Notes under the pieces: generated by a model
What the model saw: the letters and a program-made list of their open reading frames with translations, nothing else
Told to the model about the DNA's origin: nothing
Databases searched by the model: none
Part shown: positions 6,728 through 7,636 of the stretch, piece after piece
How positions within the stretch are numbered: position 1 is the stretch's first letter
How the letters are laid out: each line of letters starts with the position of its first letter
Position numbers and translations under genes: made by a program
NCBI GenBank assembly: GCA_023389295.1
Contig: JAEWEO010000107.1
Coordinates: 1 to 7,636 of the forward strand
Length of the DNA stretch: 7,636 nucleotides
Origin: Bacillota bacterium
Lineage (GTDB): Bacteria; Bacillota; Clostridia; Lachnospirales; Lachnospiraceae
Reading direction: 5' to 3'

Positions 6728-6770
6728 TGGACATTATGAATCTATGAAATGGAGTTATATAATGTCCAAT
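6726..6770. repeat. Perfect 12-bp inverted repeat spanning the DUF2752 promoter and start codon
   Basis: ATTGGACATTAT at 6726-6737 is the exact reverse complement of ATAATGTCCAAT at 6759-6770, with 21 bp between them and 33 bp between arm centres (about three helical turns). The left arm overlaps the -10 box and predicted start site; the right arm contains the ATG at 6762-6764. The ribosome-binding site lies in the loop. This suits a two-site operator, or, if transcription starts further upstream, an RNA hairpin hiding the start codon. Its role is inferred only. Confidence 0.6.
6751..6754 (+). promoter_or_regulatory. Ribosome-binding site that fixes the DUF2752 start
   Basis: GGAG lies 7 nt before the ATG at 6762. 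The in-frame ATG at 6744 has no upstream Shine-Dalgarno sequence and would only add MKWSYI, so the internal ATG is chosen. Confidence 0.65.
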
Positions 6771-7157
6771 AAAACTTTACCCCAATTATTAACCTTACTA
6801 CTTCCGATTACGATCCTGCTATTATTTCTCTTGCGAGCGCCGATAATTGCACTTGCTTATGATATTTTTCCGGATTGTGTTATATACTCCATCTTTCATC
6901 TTTATTGTCCCTCCTGTGGTAACACCCGTAGTGTAACCGCCTTATTGCATGGAGATATCCTAACTTCTCTAAGATTTAATATTGTTCCAATCCTTCTGCT
7001 AATCCTTTCATTATTAGCTTATGTAGAATTAGCGACTTACAGCTTTGGTAAGCAAGTTAAACTTCTTCCCCGTAGTTTAGCCTTTTATCTTATCTTAATT
7101 TTTCTTCTTTTGCTGTATTTTGTCCTGCGCAACTTTTCTCCCTACTTAACACCTTAA
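6762..7157 (+). CDS. DUF2752 family small membrane protein
   Basis: This 131-residue protein has three hydrophobic segments: about 9-31, 73-95 and 106-124. Between the first two lies the DUF2752 signature: C49-P-S-C52-G-N-T-R56, then ALLHGD (60-65) and R71-F-N73. This matches the family pattern CPxCGxTR...hGd...a.rfN. It is expected to sit in the cytoplasmic membrane with the CPxCG loop near the membrane face. The two cysteines suggest metal binding or redox chemistry, but the biochemical function of the family is not established to my knowledge. It diverges from the methionine operon across a shared 262-nt regulatory gap and converges on a DUF4190-like gene, with a common terminator between them. 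The start is set by the GGAG site; an ATG six codons earlier is the alternative. Confidence 0.85.
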   Translation: MSNKTLPQLLTLLLPITILLLFLLRAPIIALAYDIFPDCVIYSIFHLYCPSCGNTRSVTALLHGDILTSLRFNIVPILLLILSLLAYVELATYSFGKQVKLLPRSLAFYLILIFLLLLYFVLRNFSPYLTP

Positions 7158-7204
7158 GGGTATCTTTGTAGGAATAATTTTATCACTTGTTTTGAAAATC
7201 TATA

Positions 7205-7253
7205 CAAAAAAGACTTTTGCCCATGAAGTTGCCATAAGCAAAAGTCTATTTTT
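7205..7253. terminator. Bidirectional rho-independent terminator between the DUF2752 and DUF4190 genes
   Basis: AGACTTTTGC (7211-7220) and GCAAAAGTCT (7238-7247) form a perfect 10-bp stem with a 17-nt loop. On the + strand ATTTTT follows; on the - strand the stem is followed by a run of T (complement of the A-run at 7206-7210). It serves both convergent genes. The rest of the 134-nt gap is AT-rich DNA with nothing further recognised. Confidence 0.87.
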
Positions 7254-7291
7254 AATTCTTATTTTAGTTGATTATATCATTCTAAGGGTTT

Positions 7292-7636
7292 TTAATATAG
7301 GTAGTTAAATTCATCACTATACAAATTCCAGAAGCTTTGATCAGTTAACAATAGGGAGAAACTGATGATTGCCACAATACCGGACACGATTCCTATTGCA
7401 GAAAGTATAATACCTATAATAGCCATAGTTCTGGCATTCTTATCAAAAGAATCCTTGTGATTTTTAAGATAGATAATACCTAAGACAACACCTACAATTC
7501 CAACGATTAATGAAATAATACCCAAACAACAAGAGAAAACTAAACCGACAATACCACACACTAAGGATGCAACTGCCATCCCATTATCTCTTTTTTGCGG
7601 TTGTTGATACTGCTGATAATTCTGGTAAGTTTGCTG
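7292..7636 (-). CDS. DUF4190-like small membrane protein, N-terminus beyond the window edge
   Basis: The frame is open from the right edge (7636) to TAA at 7294-7292, giving 114 visible residues. The ATG at 7579 is internal: 19 upstream codons continue without a stop and encode QQTYQNYQQYQQPQKRDNG, the polar Q/Y/P-rich cytoplasmic tail usual in this family just before the membrane part. Then come MAVASLVCGIVGLV and a long Gly/Ile/Val-rich hydrophobic stretch (probably two helices), a polar loop (LKNHKDSFDKNARTM), a third hydrophobic stretch beginning AIIGIILSAIGIVSG, and a short acidic, aromatic C-terminus. This MAxASLvxGI...MAIiGiilsaiG duplication is the DUF4190 pattern. The function of the family is unknown. 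The real start lies outside the window. Confidence 0.78.
   Translation of the reverse strand, partial: QQTYQNYQQYQQPQKRDNGMAVASLVCGIVGLVFSCCLGIISLIVGIVGVVLGIIYLKNHKDSFDKNARTMAIIGIILSAIGIVSGIVAIISFSLLLTDQSFWNLYSDEFNYLY

Noticed and set aside
6500..6743. SAM-I, T-box, cobalamin or THF riboswitch upstream of the methionine operon
   Set aside because: I looked for the conserved segments of each class on the - strand and found none by eye. A covariance-model search would be the decisive test.

Overview
The window is AT-rich, with strong GGAG/AGGAGG ribosome-binding sites and protein families typical of anaerobic Firmicutes. A short methionine synthase without its reactivation domain, next to a homocysteine methyltransferase/methylenetetrahydrofolate reductase fusion, points to Clostridia, probably Lachnospiraceae. 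This placement is an inference; no rRNA or marker gene is present.

Layout, left to right. Positions 1-112 hold the last 36 codons of a membrane protein, probably an EamA/DMT-type permease (+). Positions 207-1974 hold a likely two-gene unit (+): a MATE multidrug/Na+-type exporter that starts at TTG, then a small GNAT acetyltransferase 25 nt later. A stem-loop at 2057-2090 ends this unit and may also stop transcripts arriving from the right. Positions 6499 down to 2204 hold a two-gene methionine/one-carbon operon (-): first the HMT-MTHFR fusion (597 aa), then, after 15 nt carrying an AGGAGG site, a cobalamin-dependent methionine synthase (828 aa). Positions 6500-6761 are a divergent regulatory region. 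Positions 6762-7157 hold a small DUF2752 membrane protein (+), which faces a DUF4190-like membrane protein (-) running off the right edge. The two share a bidirectional terminator at 7211-7247.

How the genes work together: the MTHFR half of the fusion would reduce 5,10-methylene-THF to 5-methyl-THF. MetH would pass that methyl group through cobalamin to homocysteine, giving methionine. The operon therefore encodes two consecutive steps, but it has two separate homocysteine-methyltransferase domains, both with intact zinc-ligand cysteines.

I see no clearly new system such as a defence island, CRISPR array or mobile element. The least explained parts are in the divergent intergenic region. The operon leader has a 26-bp near-perfect palindrome directly joined to a 12-bp stem, and shows no S-box or T-box consensus. 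A perfect 12-bp inverted repeat brackets the start of the DUF2752 gene.
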